Made by a program: the position numbers and the translations under genes. The notes beneath the pieces were generated by a model that was given only the letters and a program-made list of their open reading frames with translations, was not told the origin of the DNA and did no database searches. Shown in pieces: positions 1 to 10,677 of a stretch of 64,000 bases of DNA. How positions within the stretch are numbered: position 1 is the stretch's first letter; every line of letters begins with the position of its first letter. The DNA comes from Halicephalobus mephisto (taxonomy: Eukaryota; Nematoda; Chromadorea; Rhabditida; Panagrolaimidae): contig SWDT01000013.1 in the NCBI GenBank assembly GCA_009193035.1, positions 372,001 through 436,000 of the forward strand. Direction: 5' to 3'.

Positions 1-1113
1 AAATTTCCATTTTTTAAAATTTTTTTATAAAATTTAATTATTAAAAAAAAGAAAAAAATTATATTTTTTAAATTACTTGTTACAAAATTTAATTATTAAA
101 AAAAATTATAATTTTTTAAGTTTTTTATAAAATTCAGTTATTAAAAAAACAAAAAAATTATAAATTCTTCATTTTTAAAATTTCTATTTTTAAAATTTTT
201 TTATAAAATTTAATTATTAAAAAAATTAGAAATTTTAAAAATAAAGATTTTCAAAAATTATATTTCTTAAATTATTTGTTTTAAAATTCAATTATTAAAA
301 AAATAATAATTTTTCATTTTTAAAATTTTTTATATGAAATTCAATTATTAAAAAAAAAACAAAAAATAATAATTTTTTAAATTTTTTATAAAATTCAGTT
401 ATTACAAAAACAAAAAAATTATAAATTCTTCATTTTTAAAATTTCTATTTTTAAAATTTTTTTATAAAATTTAATTATTAAAAAAATTAGAAATTTTAAA
501 AATAAAGATTTTCAAAAATTATATTTCTTAAATTATTTGTTATAAAATTTAATTATTAAAAAAACAAAAAAATAATAATTTTTAAAATTTTAAATTTTTA
601 GAATATTCCATTTTTTTAAATTTTTATAAAATTTAATTATTAAAAAAGTTTTGATTTTTTTTAATTTTCGTTTTAGGAATTTCTACTTTTAAATAACTTT
701 TTTAAAATAAGAATTGAAATTTCTAAAAAAGTCCATTATAATTTGTAAAACTTTCGTGTCGGGACTTCCGCTTTTGCCTTGTTTTGGAATTTATTTTCCG
801 AAACGTATTCAATTTTTTCTTTCGGCATTATTTTTCGTTTTTCGTTCATAGTTCCTTGTTCAACATCCAACAGATTAAAAATTGTCCATTATTCTCTTCC
901 TGGCTAATGCCCTCCGGCGGTGCTGTTCTTGACAGTTTCTATAGAAATCTACTTTATTTAAAAAAGTCATTTTTGTTTTACATTCGAAAATAAAATTAAA
1001 AAATTAAATTTCATTATTTTCTGATGTATTCGTTTTCATCTGACATCAATTTTTTTTTCGTGAAAAAATTTGAATTTTATTAAATTTCAATTACAGCTGA
1101 AATTTTATTGCTG
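1..1113. repeat. AT-rich repetitive upstream region
   Basis: This is almost pure A/T built from variants of a block containing TAAAATTTAATTATTAAAAA. A stretch of about 130 bp near 148-270 recurs nearly exactly at 418-541, so it is a direct tandem duplication. From about 745 the composition becomes more mixed, with GTGTCGGGACTTCC at about 755-770, a form of a short motif dispersed in this window. No convincing gene is seen. The short open frame near 784-993 is low complexity and has no family resemblance. An acceptor-like TTACAG at 1091-1096 lies just before the globin start. Confidence 0.7.
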
Positions 1114-4100
1114 ATGGGAAACGAGCATTCTTCCACTTCTGGACATAAAACCGGCCTTAATCCACATCACCATCATTATCCCAATTCTGTTCATCCTCAA
1201 TCTCCAACAAATTCCATTTCTGAAGTTGTTTCAGAAAAACAATCTCATCCGAAAATAGTTAAACATCGATCTTTGTCCCCTGAAAAACCCACTACTCCCC
1301 CAAGAGTCCCCAGAATGAACAGGTATCGAGCCTCCTTCAGACACGGCCCCCACGCCCTCAACACCCCCTCCAGCAATAGTTCTGGAAGTTCGTTAACCGT
1401 CAGTGTAAATGAGGGCAGTAGGACCCCCAGAAGGACCAAGTCATTCAGACCCAGGTTGGTTTTCGATAAATAGAATACTGTAGGAAAGAGTGAAATCTAG
1501 TAGAGATTTTAGGATTTCCTAAAAGCTTCAGAAACCTTAAAAAATATTGTAGAAGACTCTAGAGTATTCTACAGTATCATAGAAGCTAAAAAAAATACTG
1601 TAGAAGATTCTAGAATTTCCTAAAAGCTTCAGAAATTTTTAATAATATTGTAGAAAATTCTACAGTATCATATAATTTCCAGAAGCCTTTTAGAAATCTA
1701 ATAGAAGATTTTTACATTTCTTAAAATCTTCAAAAAAATACTGTAGAAGATTCCAGAATTTCCTAAAAGCTTCAAAAACCTTCAAAAATGTTGTAGAAAA
1801 TTCTACAGTATTCTACAGTATCATATAATTTCCAGAAGCCTTTTAGAAATCTAGTAGAAGATTTTCACATTTCTTAAAATCTTCAAAAAATACTGTAGAA
1901 GATTCTAGAATTCTCTAAGAATCTCGTTGAAGTTTCTGGAGACTTTCGTAATTTCCAAAACTAATACCTCAAAATTCAAATTTAAAAATATTTCAAAAAT
2001 TAAAGATAATTTTAAAAATTAAAAATAATTTAAAAAATAAGAAAATATTTAAAAAATTAAAAATAATTTTAAAAATAAGAAAATAGTTCAAAAATTAAAG
2101 ATAATTTTAAAAATTAAAAATTATTTAAAAATATTTAAAAAATTAAAAATAATTAAAAAAATTAAAGATAATTTTAAAAATTAAAAATTATTTAAAAATA
2201 TTTAAAAAATTAAAAATAATTAAAAATTTTCCAGTTTTCGAAGTACCAACTCCTTCCGTCTGCCAGTGTGCCAGGTGACGGGGCTTACTGTAACCCAGAA
2301 GTCTCTGATAACTTCGAAATGGAGAGAAACTGACAGAACGACGTTGCTGGAATTCGGAAGAAACGTTTTCGAAACTATGTTCAAAAAAGAACCCAAATTT
2401 TTGAAAGTAATCGACATTTGTGAATCTGACGAAGAACCAAAATATGATTGGAGATTTTCCAGTGCTTTCAGAATCCATGTTCAGAGATTTTGTGATGTGT
2501 TATCTGACGTCATTAAACACTTGGAAGAACCTCAACATTGTCTCAACAGCATCAGGGAATTCGGCAGTAATTACGCAAGCGAACTCGGATCCGACTCTAG
2601 TTCCCCCCGACCCCATGTCCCGTCTGCCTTCTGGGATGCTTTAATCTTCAGTCTCAACAACGCAGCCAAGGACATGCAAGTCGAAACCAGCAGCAGAAGT
2701 AGTGAGGTAATTTTTATTTTTTAAACAAGTTTTATAAAATTCCCGTCAGGACCATTTAGAAAATTTTATTTTTTATTTTTTAAACAAGTTCTACAAAATT
2801 CCCGTCAGGACCATTTGTTTAAAAATTTTATTTTTTATTTTTTAAACAAGTTTTATAAAATTCGCGCCAGGACCATTTAGAAAATTTTATTTTTCATTTT
2901 TATAAGGAAATTTTATAAAATTCCCGTCAGGACAATTTTTTAAAAAAATTTTATTTTTTATTTTTTAAACAAGTTTTATAAAATTCCCGTCAGGACCATT
3001 TCTTTAAAAAATTTATTTTTCATTTTTTTAAAGAAATTTTATAAAATTTGCTCCAGGACCATTTTCTGGAAAATTTCATGTTTAACTTTTTACAATAATA
3101 TGAAAATTCCCGTCAGAAACATTTTTGTTTAAAAACTATTTTTTATTTAAAAAATTCCAGAAAATTCGTGTCGGAACCATTTTGTAGAAAAACTTTGTTT
3201 TTTTACTTTTATAACAGTATTATAAACTTTGGGATTTAAAAAAATGATGTGTACTTTTTTACAGTATTTAAATTCCGACATAAAAAAGGACTTGAGTGAA
3301 ACCGGAAAAAGTGATAAATTTGGCAATTCGTACTGAAACGAACTCGCTGTCGTCATTTGTTTTTTATTTCTTTCGCCCAAATCCCAAAAATTTCCGCTGA
3401 AACCATTTGCAACAAAATATATTTTTAATTTTTAAAATAATACAATTCAAATCTTTAAAAATCATAAATACTAAATTTTACATTTTTTGGTCTTGACTGG
3501 AAAGTTTCGAAATTCCTGTCAGGACCAATTTTTAAAAATTTTTTAATTTTAATTATATTTTAAAAATAAAGTTTTTTAAATTTTACATTTTTGGTCCTGA
3601 CTGGAAAGTTTCGAAATTCCCGTCAAGACCATTTTTTTTAGAAATATTTTAATTATTAAAAAAAAATTTTTTTAATTTTACATTTTTGGTCCTGACTGGA
3701 AAGTTTCGAAATTCCCATCAGGACCAATTTTTAAAAATTTTTTAATTTTAATTATTTTAAAATACAAATTTTTCAGTCTCCAACGTCATTGGATCGTCGG
3801 TTCCTGCTTCCTACTGCTTGTGAAGATCCAGCTTCATTATTAGTAGCTCCATTCGCTCATCAATCATCTTCAGCTCCTCATATAAGCCACACAAGAAAGT
3901 TATTAACAAATTCAAATTCGAATTCTGGAAGTGGATCTGTTTGTCCAAGAGAAGCCGAAGCTTGGAATCTTCTCGCTGTTTTCATCGTCGGTCAAATGAG
4001 ATTTGCTTACGAATTGGAAAGAGTCCTTCAGGCAGAATTGAAGAGATTAGGAATTCAGAACGATTGTGTTCCTCAAAAATTAAATCACGAACAACAAAAT

Positions 4101-4121
4101 ATACAATTTTCAATTGCTTAG
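1114..4121 (+). CDS. globin-like protein, N-terminally extended
   Basis: Three exons join in frame: 1114-1454, 2235-2706, 3777-4121, giving 385 aa. The start was set at ATG 1114 because the protein then begins MGNEHSS, a good N-myristoylation context, and an acceptor-like TTACAG lies 18 bp upstream. Residues 1 to about 130 are low-complexity, rich in Ser, Pro and His. The core after about residue 135 (LITSKWRE..., LLEFGRNVFETMFKKEP, FRIHVQRFCDVLSDVIKHL, a C-terminal WNLLAVFIVGQMRFAYE) follows the globin helix pattern. The position of the proximal (F8) His seems to be Tyr (REFGSNYAS where LGxxH is usual), so heme ligation may be altered. A Ser-rich insert of about 50 residues splits the last helices. 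Nematode globins of this sort are often neuronal and membrane-linked. The family call is fairly safe, the orthologue is not identified. Confidence 0.75.
1490..1930. repeat. degenerate tandem repeat in globin intron 1
   Basis: Repeated units of about 40-110 bp are built from GTAGAAGATTCTAGAATTTC and CTAAAAGCTTCAGAAACC, with several TACAGTAT/ATACTGTAG palindromic pieces. From 1980 to 2230 the rest of the intron is a simple A/T repeat of the AAAATTAAAAATAATT type. No coding signal was seen. Confidence 0.75.
2725..3770. repeat. two tandem arrays in globin intron 2
   Basis: From about 2725 to 3130 units of roughly 70-75 bp repeat with the core AAATTCCCGTCAGGACCATT. From about 3480 to 3760 a second array repeats TTTTGGTCCTGACTGGAAAG followed by TTTCGAAATTCCCGTCAGGACC-like text, which makes each unit a near palindrome (GGTCCTGAC facing GTCAGGACC). 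The same core appears in the intron of the Rab gene at 33.4 kb and singly elsewhere. Confidence 0.8.
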
Positions 4122-4309
4122 TTTACTGTAATTAATTTTATTTTTTATTTTCAAAACGAGTTCGAATTTGTATGTTATGAAATCAGACGGGTATTTAAAA
4201 ACGTTAAATCAATTCAATAATCTTTGTTTTAATAAATTTTATTAAAATCAAACTCAACAAAAACTTTGCAAACAATTTTTAATAGAATACAGTAGTTGTG
4301 AAATTTCTG

Positions 4310-4531
4310 AAAAATCTGAAGTTAAATATCTTCGAAAATTTCAAATTCAGATATCCTTGAAAATTTCAAATTCAGATACCCTTGAAAATTTCAAATTCAG
4401 ATATCCTTGAAAACTCCAAATTCAGATGGCTTCAAAAATTCCAGATTCAAATATCCTTGAAAATCCCAGATTCAGATGTCTTTAAAAATTTCAAATTCAG
4501 ATATCCTTGAAAATTCCAGATTCTGAGGATT
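4310..4531. repeat. tandem repeat of about 24 bp
   Basis: About eight degenerate copies of TTCAAATTCAGATATCCTTG plus GAAAA lie end to end, immediately downstream (on the minus strand) of the stop codon of the Lys-rich gene. They may be transcribed as its 3' UTR. The globin gene ends at 4121 on the opposite strand, so the array sits between two convergent genes. Confidence 0.8.
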
Positions 4532-5983
4532 TCATATATCCGATGGTGATTGAAAATTTCTCGAAATATTTGACCTGGCAACTTCAGAAGACTCCTCTGG
4601 GATTACTGTAGATTCCAAAATTCTATTTTTCTTTTTTCTTCGACGTTTTCTTTTTACTTTGACTTTCTCATTCCCTCCGGCAGTTTCCACAGTACCTTGT
4701 TTATTTCCGTTTTCTTGGATTTTAGGAACCTTCGAAATATTAGAAACAATAATTATTTCGTCATCGGCAGTTTTGTATTCAATAACATTTTTGGATTTTT
4801 TTTTCCTTTTTTTAATTTTTTCAGAATTTCGTTCATTTGTAGAATTAATTTGAAAATTTTTCGACTTAGAAATATCCAATACAGTACCTTGAGAAGATCT
4901 ATTCGGCTTACTGTAGTCCAGAGTACCGTTAAGTTTTAATTTTTTTCCGAAAATTGCACTCGAAGTTCCGGGATTAACCGGATCCGGGGATTTTCGAAAA
5001 TTAATATTAGAGATATTTTTTTCTTCGAATTCAGAAATACTGTTTCCATTTTGGATTTCTTTTTTGGAATTTTTTTTAACTTCAGAGGTTTCTGGAGGAC
5101 ACCAGGAATCAGATACAGAAAGACTTCGGTCGTTCGGAGTGACGTCCGTGGAATATCCATTTTTTGTTTTTGAATAAACATTAATTTTCGAATTTGATTG
5201 AAAATCTTCCTTCCAAATTATCCTGTCATCACAAGCCCGTTTCTGTTCCCACCATTTCTCAGAAGGATAAGCTTCAGAATCACGGCCATTGGTTACCGTA
5301 GTTTCCAGATTGTTTTTTCCGAGATTTTTGGATTGTTTATCTTCAAAAATTTGAATATTTTCCAATTTTTTACCGGAAAAACATCCAGTTTGAGGTCCAC
5401 TGTAAAATTGCTCACTTTCCTTCGACGAGTTAGATTCACCAGAAAATACAGATTTCGAAATATTTTGAATTTTACAATTTTCTGATTTTCTTGATTTTTT
5501 ACCGTGGACATCTGCTTCAGAATTCATCCATTTCTTTAGATAAATCTTCTTTTTCATCTTGTCGGGGAAATATCCACTCTGAGGAGGTCCAGAAAATTCA
5601 ACATGCATCTCAGGAAGACCGTCAAATTGATTAGTTTCCTTGTCAGGATCCCAAGAATCCGAAAGCGGAGGTCCAGGGTCATCGGGGCCGTTTCCAACGT
5701 CCATCTCAACGTACCTCTTTTCCAATCTCGATCTTCTCTTCTTACGATATTCTGTGTTTTTTATATAATCTTTTTGATTTTTCCTAAACGGACAAAATTT
5801 CTGATTCTTTTCAGACATCTGAGGTTTCCATTTTCGTTTATCTTTCATCTGAAATCTATTGCAATATTCACCACGTGACTCCCGTTGACTAGGACATCTG
5901 GTAAATTTCTTTTTTGGTCTTCTTCCATCAGCCATTCCGACTTCACACATGTCATCCAAATGATCTTTCTTTCTCCTCCTCAT
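4532..5983 (-). CDS. Lys-rich protein of unknown function
   Basis: This is a single-exon frame of 483 aa if it starts at ATG 5983 (MRRRKKDHLDDM). That start was preferred because a TATTCAG acceptor lies 3 bp upstream, as for trans-splicing. The frame stays open to ATG 6139, which would add a hydrophobic stretch (DLGIVLILIECYYYG..., FCWIFILKILGFLGI) and make it a membrane protein. The product is very basic and Ser/Asn/Lys-rich and probably largely disordered, with a Lys/Arg run near the C-terminus (KVKVKRKRRRKKKNR) that could be a nuclear signal. Two short motifs recur: SDSW[DC]P twice, and [ST]G[YC]F[PS][DG]K twice. No known domain is recognised. Its 3' end faces the globin gene. Confidence 0.6.
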   Translation of the reverse strand: MRRRKKDHLDDMCEVGMADGRRPKKKFTRCPSQRESRGEYCNRFQMKDKRKWKPQMSEKNQKFCPFRKNQKDYIKNTEYRKKRRSRLEKRYVEMDVGNGPDDPGPPLSDSWDPDKETNQFDGLPEMHVEFSGPPQSGYFPDKMKKKIYLKKWMNSEADVHGKKSRKSENCKIQNISKSVFSGESNSSKESEQFYSGPQTGCFSGKKLENIQIFEDKQSKNLGKNNLETTVTNGRDSEAYPSEKWWEQKRACDDRIIWKEDFQSNSKINVYSKTKNGYSTDVTPNDRSLSVSDSWCPPETSEVKKNSKKEIQNGNSISEFEEKNISNINFRKSPDPVNPGTSSAIFGKKLKLNGTLDYSKPNRSSQGTVLDISKSKNFQINSTNERNSEKIKKRKKKSKNVIEYKTADDEIIIVSNISKVPKIQENGNKQGTVETAGGNEKVKVKRKRRRKKKNRILESTVIPEESSEVARSNISRNFQSPSDI

Positions 5984-6577
5984 CTTCTGAATACCTAAAA
6001 ATCCTAAAATCTTCAAAATAAAAATCCAACAAAATCCCGTCATCTCGCCATAACTACCATAATAATAACATTCTATTAAAATTAAAACAATTCCTAAATC
6101 CATAAAATTAAAAAATCGAACAAATTTTTTAAATTTCATATATCCAAAAAATTTCAAAACTATCTAATCAAAAACCTGTCTAAAAACATTCTAAATAATT
6201 AAAATAACTATATAAAATTAATAATATAAAAAAATAAAAATTGATTCAAAAAATACTTTCAACAAATCGTTTCTCTTCAACAACCGGAACTTTCGCGTCG
6301 GGACCGTCGTCTCTTCTCCGAACAAACACCAACTTTCTTCAAAAAACCAAAATCCGACTATTTCAAAAACCCCTCTAAAAATTCCAAATTTCATCAAAAT
6401 CAAGTGTTTTCATTCAATCAAGATCAAAAACCCTTATTATCAATACTCGACGAATCTCTAGAAAAACATCTAGCTCATAGAGCTTTGTCGAGGTATATTA
6501 CAACAAAAATACATAGAATACACTATTCTTAACATCATTCTTCCGTTGACCAGCATTACATCGGAATCAACTGGATT
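5984..6577. other. intergenic, nothing clear
   Basis: AT-rich spacer between the Lys-rich gene and the end of the SUT-2 gene. It holds one copy of the CGCGTCGGGACCG motif (about 6292-6304) and a short open frame without family resemblance. If the upstream start of the Lys-rich gene is real, its first 156 bases belong to that gene. Confidence 0.5.
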
Positions 6578-8740
6578 TCATGCTGTTTTTGTCCACCGAA
6601 AACGTGTTGCATTCTTCTTCGGATGCCAGAAATAACAGCCTTCATTAGTACAAGTTTCATCATAACGGCATTTCTGAAATCCCAACATTATTAATTTCTA
6701 AAAATCGTTTAACAAACCTTCGGATGACGAAAAGTACAAGCTTCAGTGTGACAACGAGCCCCAAAACGGCAAGGAACAGAACTAACAACCGTCGTCATCG
6801 GTTTAATCTTAGGAGCTGCTGTAGCTGCATTAACAGGACCAGAAGTAGCTACAGCAACATCAGGCGCCGCATCCGAAGACGTTTGATCTTCTTCATTTGT
6901 TTCTTTTTTTTCTTCTTCATTTGTTTCTTTTTTTTCTTCATCATTTTTCTCTGTTCCATTTTCTTCTGTTTCATCTTCTTTCGCTCCTTCAGCTGCAGAT
7001 TCATTATTTTCTTTTTCAATTTTTTCTTTTTCTTCTGTTTCAGTTGATTCTTTTACACTAGTTGTACTTTCTTTTTCAGGAGTAGTAATAGGCAAAGGAT
7101 TAGGTTGACGTGGAGCAAGAGGCTTCTGAACGACATTCCTAGGCATTGTATGCATATATGGACAACCAGGTTTTGAACAATTCGGTTCAAATTTGCACTT
7201 AGGATGAATAAATAGGCATTTGTCTCCAAACCAGCAATTAGGAAAGTTGATGCATGGTTTAGATGGATGAGAATACATGCATGCAGCTTCGTTGCGACAA
7301 TTAGGATAAAACCGACAACGTTCAGGGATCTTACCGACTTCTGTACTTTTAGCAACAAATTGCTTTTTCTGCGGAGCTGGTAAAATAGGACGAGAAAGTG
7401 AAGCCGTTGGTGGTACAAGATTATCAGCTAAGAAAGCATCAATTTCAGCTTCTTCATCATCCGACTCCGAAAGATCTTCATCTTCAATAGATATCTTTCC
7501 ATCCCAAAATTCACCAGCTTGACCTAAAAAACCAAACATTAAGCACATCATTCATCTAGAGTTAGCAATATAACTAAAAACCCACTCGCTGCGGCCGCCA
7601 AAATCTTTTTTCGAGTAGCTTCATCCAATTCAGCACCACCTTTAGCTTTAATACCGGAGAGTTCTAGGAAAGCTCGAACTAAAGCAAACGGACATGAGCA
7701 AAAACATTAAATTACTGTAAACCATACCTGGATTATCCTGTCGACGCTTCCGTTTGATCGCATTCTCGTTAGTAGCACCTTCACCTTTGGCCAATTTCGA
7801 ACCTTTCTTAACTTTGACGATGAACTGAGGTTCTTGTTCCTCTTCCTCGGATCTATCGCTGACATCGCCATCAACTAATATCGTTCTCCTTGTTGACTTG
7901 GATGTGTTCACTTGAAGCACTCCATCGTCTTCTACACGTCTGGACTTCCTTTTTGGAGCTTCATCCTCCCTCAAGGACTCGTTCAGAGCGCGTTTGAAAA
8001 GATTAGAAGCTGCTTTTTCCTCCATCGGATCGCTTTTCCTCTTTTTAACAACTACTTGCGAACTTACTCGGGGAGGAGAGTGGTTTCTGTCGGTTTTCTT
8101 AGGCACAACAGCTGAACGAACCTTAGTGTCGTCCTCATCGCTTTCGCTGTAGGTAACTTTCTTGCGATCTCCACGATGACGACGACGATCGTCTTCAATT
8201 GAGCGAGATCTTCGTCGACGAGAATTCTTCCCGTCTCTGCCAGGCGAAGGGGCACGAATAGGCTGTCTCCTAGGTTTTTCTTCTTCGCGTCGAGAACGTT
8301 TGGGAGACCGAGATTTACTCCGACTACGATGTACTGGTGACCTGCTTCTACTTTTGACTTTTTCTTCGCTATGTTTTCGTTTTGTTGATTTGTCAGCGTC
8401 CTTTGGTTTGCTGTCTTCCGATTCCTTCTTGTTCACTTTGTCAAAAAAGTCAAACAACCTGAAATCAAAAGTTGATATAAAATTCCACAAGAGTAATCTT
8501 ACCAGTCGACAAACACATCAGTGTGATCGCTTAGGAACAACATTAAGTCATTTTTCATTTTCGGTTTGTCTTTTTTGTTGGCGATCATGATCATAATGTA
8601 ATCCGTCAGCTCGTCGTCGACTTCGATCCCGAGTTCTTCTATTTTGGTTCTAATCGCAGCCTGAGATACTTTCAATGTAAAAACACAGAAAATAAACAAA
8701 AACTTACTTTAAATTTCTTGGTAAACTCTGTACTCGCCAT
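6578..8740 (-). CDS. sut-2: SUT-2/ZC3H14 (Nab2-type) poly(A)-RNA-binding zinc-finger protein
   Basis: Six exons (8740-8708, 8660-8503, 8458-7728, 7678-7586, 7523-6718, 6673-6578) join to 638 aa. The N-terminal 70 residues (MASTEFTKKFK, EELGIEVDDELTDYIMIMIA) match the PWI-like fold of Nab2/ZC3H14. A basic RS/KR-rich central region follows (RSRSRSPVHRSRSKSRSPKR). The C-terminal third has five CCCH fingers: CRFYPNCRNEAACMYSH, CINFPNCWFGDKCLFIH, CKFEPNCSKPGCPYMH, then after an acidic Glu/Lys linker CRFGARCHTEACTFRH and CRYDETCTNEGCYFWH. The family binds poly(A) tails in nuclear mRNA. In C. elegans sut-2 loss suppresses tau toxicity. It is divergent from plrg-1, with 330 bp between the starts. Orthology call is strong. 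Confidence 0.93.
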
Positions 8741-9070
8741 TTTGGACTATTCCGAAACTGAAAATATTCAATCAATAAATATATCCGAAAAATTCGTTGA
8801 TTTTCCTCATTAATATCACGAAAACAACAGACGGAAAATAAGTAAATCAAGAATGGGCGAAAGGAAAATAAAAAATATTAAAAATAAAAATATTAATGAA
8901 AATCCGGGAAACCGGGGCTTGCAAATATGTCGAAATGAAGCAACTGCGTCCAACGTGCGCGCAACTGGCGAACTGCCGCAACAAAGCGGGAAGAAGTTTA
9001 GTCTTTCGAAATCGTCCTACATTGTCTTGTCTTTTTTATCCCTTTATTCATCCCCTTATTTCCATTCCAG
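8741..9070. promoter_or_regulatory. shared divergent promoter region of sut-2 and plrg-1
   Basis: 330 bp separate the two start codons. A GC-richer patch (about 8905-9000) sits before a pyrimidine tract ending TCCATTCCAG directly against the plrg-1 ATG, which looks like a trans-splice acceptor. No TATA box was recognised. Confidence 0.55.
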
Positions 9071-10628
9071 ATGGCTACAGAATCTGATATTCTCACTTCT
9101 CAATCCGTTCCTGGAGCAGCAGATTTGTTTTTCAACGATTATGGAGACGAGATTCCTGATGATTTAGAATTGTGGGTTTTTAAAGACTTTCATATATGGA
9201 TTTCCGTAATTTAGGACATCTATCGTGGATTCTCTGCACACAAAGCATTATTACTCCAAAGTCATCGAGGAGGAAGTGAAGGCGAAAAGAGCAAAGGTCG
9301 ATGAAGTTTTAAAACTTCCGAAGGGATTTGACGGATCCACTGCATCTGCAGATTCCTCAGAATCAGGTTGGACTTTATTCACTGATTAATTGTACGACGT
9401 TGCGGTGTTTCAGGAAGTATGTTAGCCATTGCTGGTCCTGAAGGAAGTTCGAATGCGTCGTCAGCTTTGGTTCAGGTTCAAGGTAAAGGCGCCGAGGATT
9501 TCACCATCAAGGCCATGCTGCCTACGAGGGAAAAGCTTTTAAAACCAACTTGGCATGCTCCTTGGAAGCTTTATCGAGTCATTTCTGGTCATACTGGCTG
9601 GGTAAGAGCTGTCGATGTCGAACCCGAAAACAAATGGTTTGCTACTGGAAGTGACGACAGATTAATCAAGGTTTGATTTTCATTTTTGGCTAATTCTTAC
9701 AATAATTTCACTTTAGATTTGGGACCTCGGTAGTGGTCAACTTAAGTTATCTCTGACTGGTCATATTTCTTGTGTCAGAGCAGTGAAGATCTCGAACAGA
9801 CATCCGTATTTGTTCAGTGCTGGAGAGGATAAACAAGTCAAATGTTGGGATCTCGAGATGAACAAAGTTGTACGGCATTATCACGGTCATCTGAGTGCTG
9901 TTCAAGCCCTCGATCTTCATCCGACGTTGGATATTTTGGTGACATCAGGAAGGGATTCCACAGTTCGTGTTTGGGACATGAGAACCAAGGCGCAAATTTT
10001 CTGTTTGACGGGCCACACAAATACTGTTGCTGCTGTTGTTTGTCAAGAAACTGATCCTCAGATTATTACCGGAAGTCATGATTCAACCGTGAGACTATGG
10101 GATTTGGCAGCCGGAAGAAGTGTCTGTACGTTAACCCATCATAAGGTTAGTTTTGTTTATTTTACTGTAATTTCACTGATTGTGAGATTCTAGAAATCAG
10201 TTCGAGCTCTTGCAATTCACCCGAAACTGAACATGTTTTGTTCGGGATCTCCAGATTCTATTCGACAATGGAAATGTCCGAATGGAGAATTTGTCGGCCA
10301 GTTGAATGGACACAATGCTGTTATCAATGCTCTGGCAATTAATGAAGATGGAGTGACAGTTTCTGGTGGTAATAACGGAACAATGCATTTGTTTGATTGG
10401 AAATCGAGATTCTGTTTCCAAAGAGAACACGCTGCACCTCAACCAGGTTCGATCGATTCTGAAAGAGGAATTTTCGCTTTGACATTCGACAAATCCGGTA
10501 CTAGATTAATTAGTGGTGAAGCTGATAAATCGATCAAAATGTACAAAGAAGATCCAGATGCTACTCCTGAGACTCATCCTTTGTTGTGGAGACCTGAACT
10601 CATTAACAAGCAAAAGAACAAGCGTTGA
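9071..10628 (+). CDS. plrg-1: PLRG1/Prp46 pleiotropic regulator, spliceosomal WD40 protein
   Basis: Five exons (9071-9171, 9215-9366, 9414-9670, 9717-10145, 10194-10628) give 457 aa. The N-terminal part (DIYRG-free, [21 protein letters not shown]) is followed by a linker and the family hallmark [20 protein letters not shown]. Seven WD repeats run to the end, with clear GH...WD pairs ([60 protein letters not shown]) and the C-terminus [19 protein letters not shown]. The protein belongs to the CDC5L/Prp19 complex of the spliceosome in the nucleus. The start is supported by an acceptor CCATTCCAG abutting the ATG. It ends 49 bp from the end of the convergent UGT gene. All introns are 42-48 bp. 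Confidence 0.95.
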
Positions 10629-10677
10629 AACTTTATTTTTTGTAAATTTGGTTATAAAACAAATGGAGGAGGAATTT

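Noticed and set aside
784..993. 69-codon Phe-rich open frame
   Set aside because: Low complexity, in the AT-rich repeat region, no start context or family resemblance.
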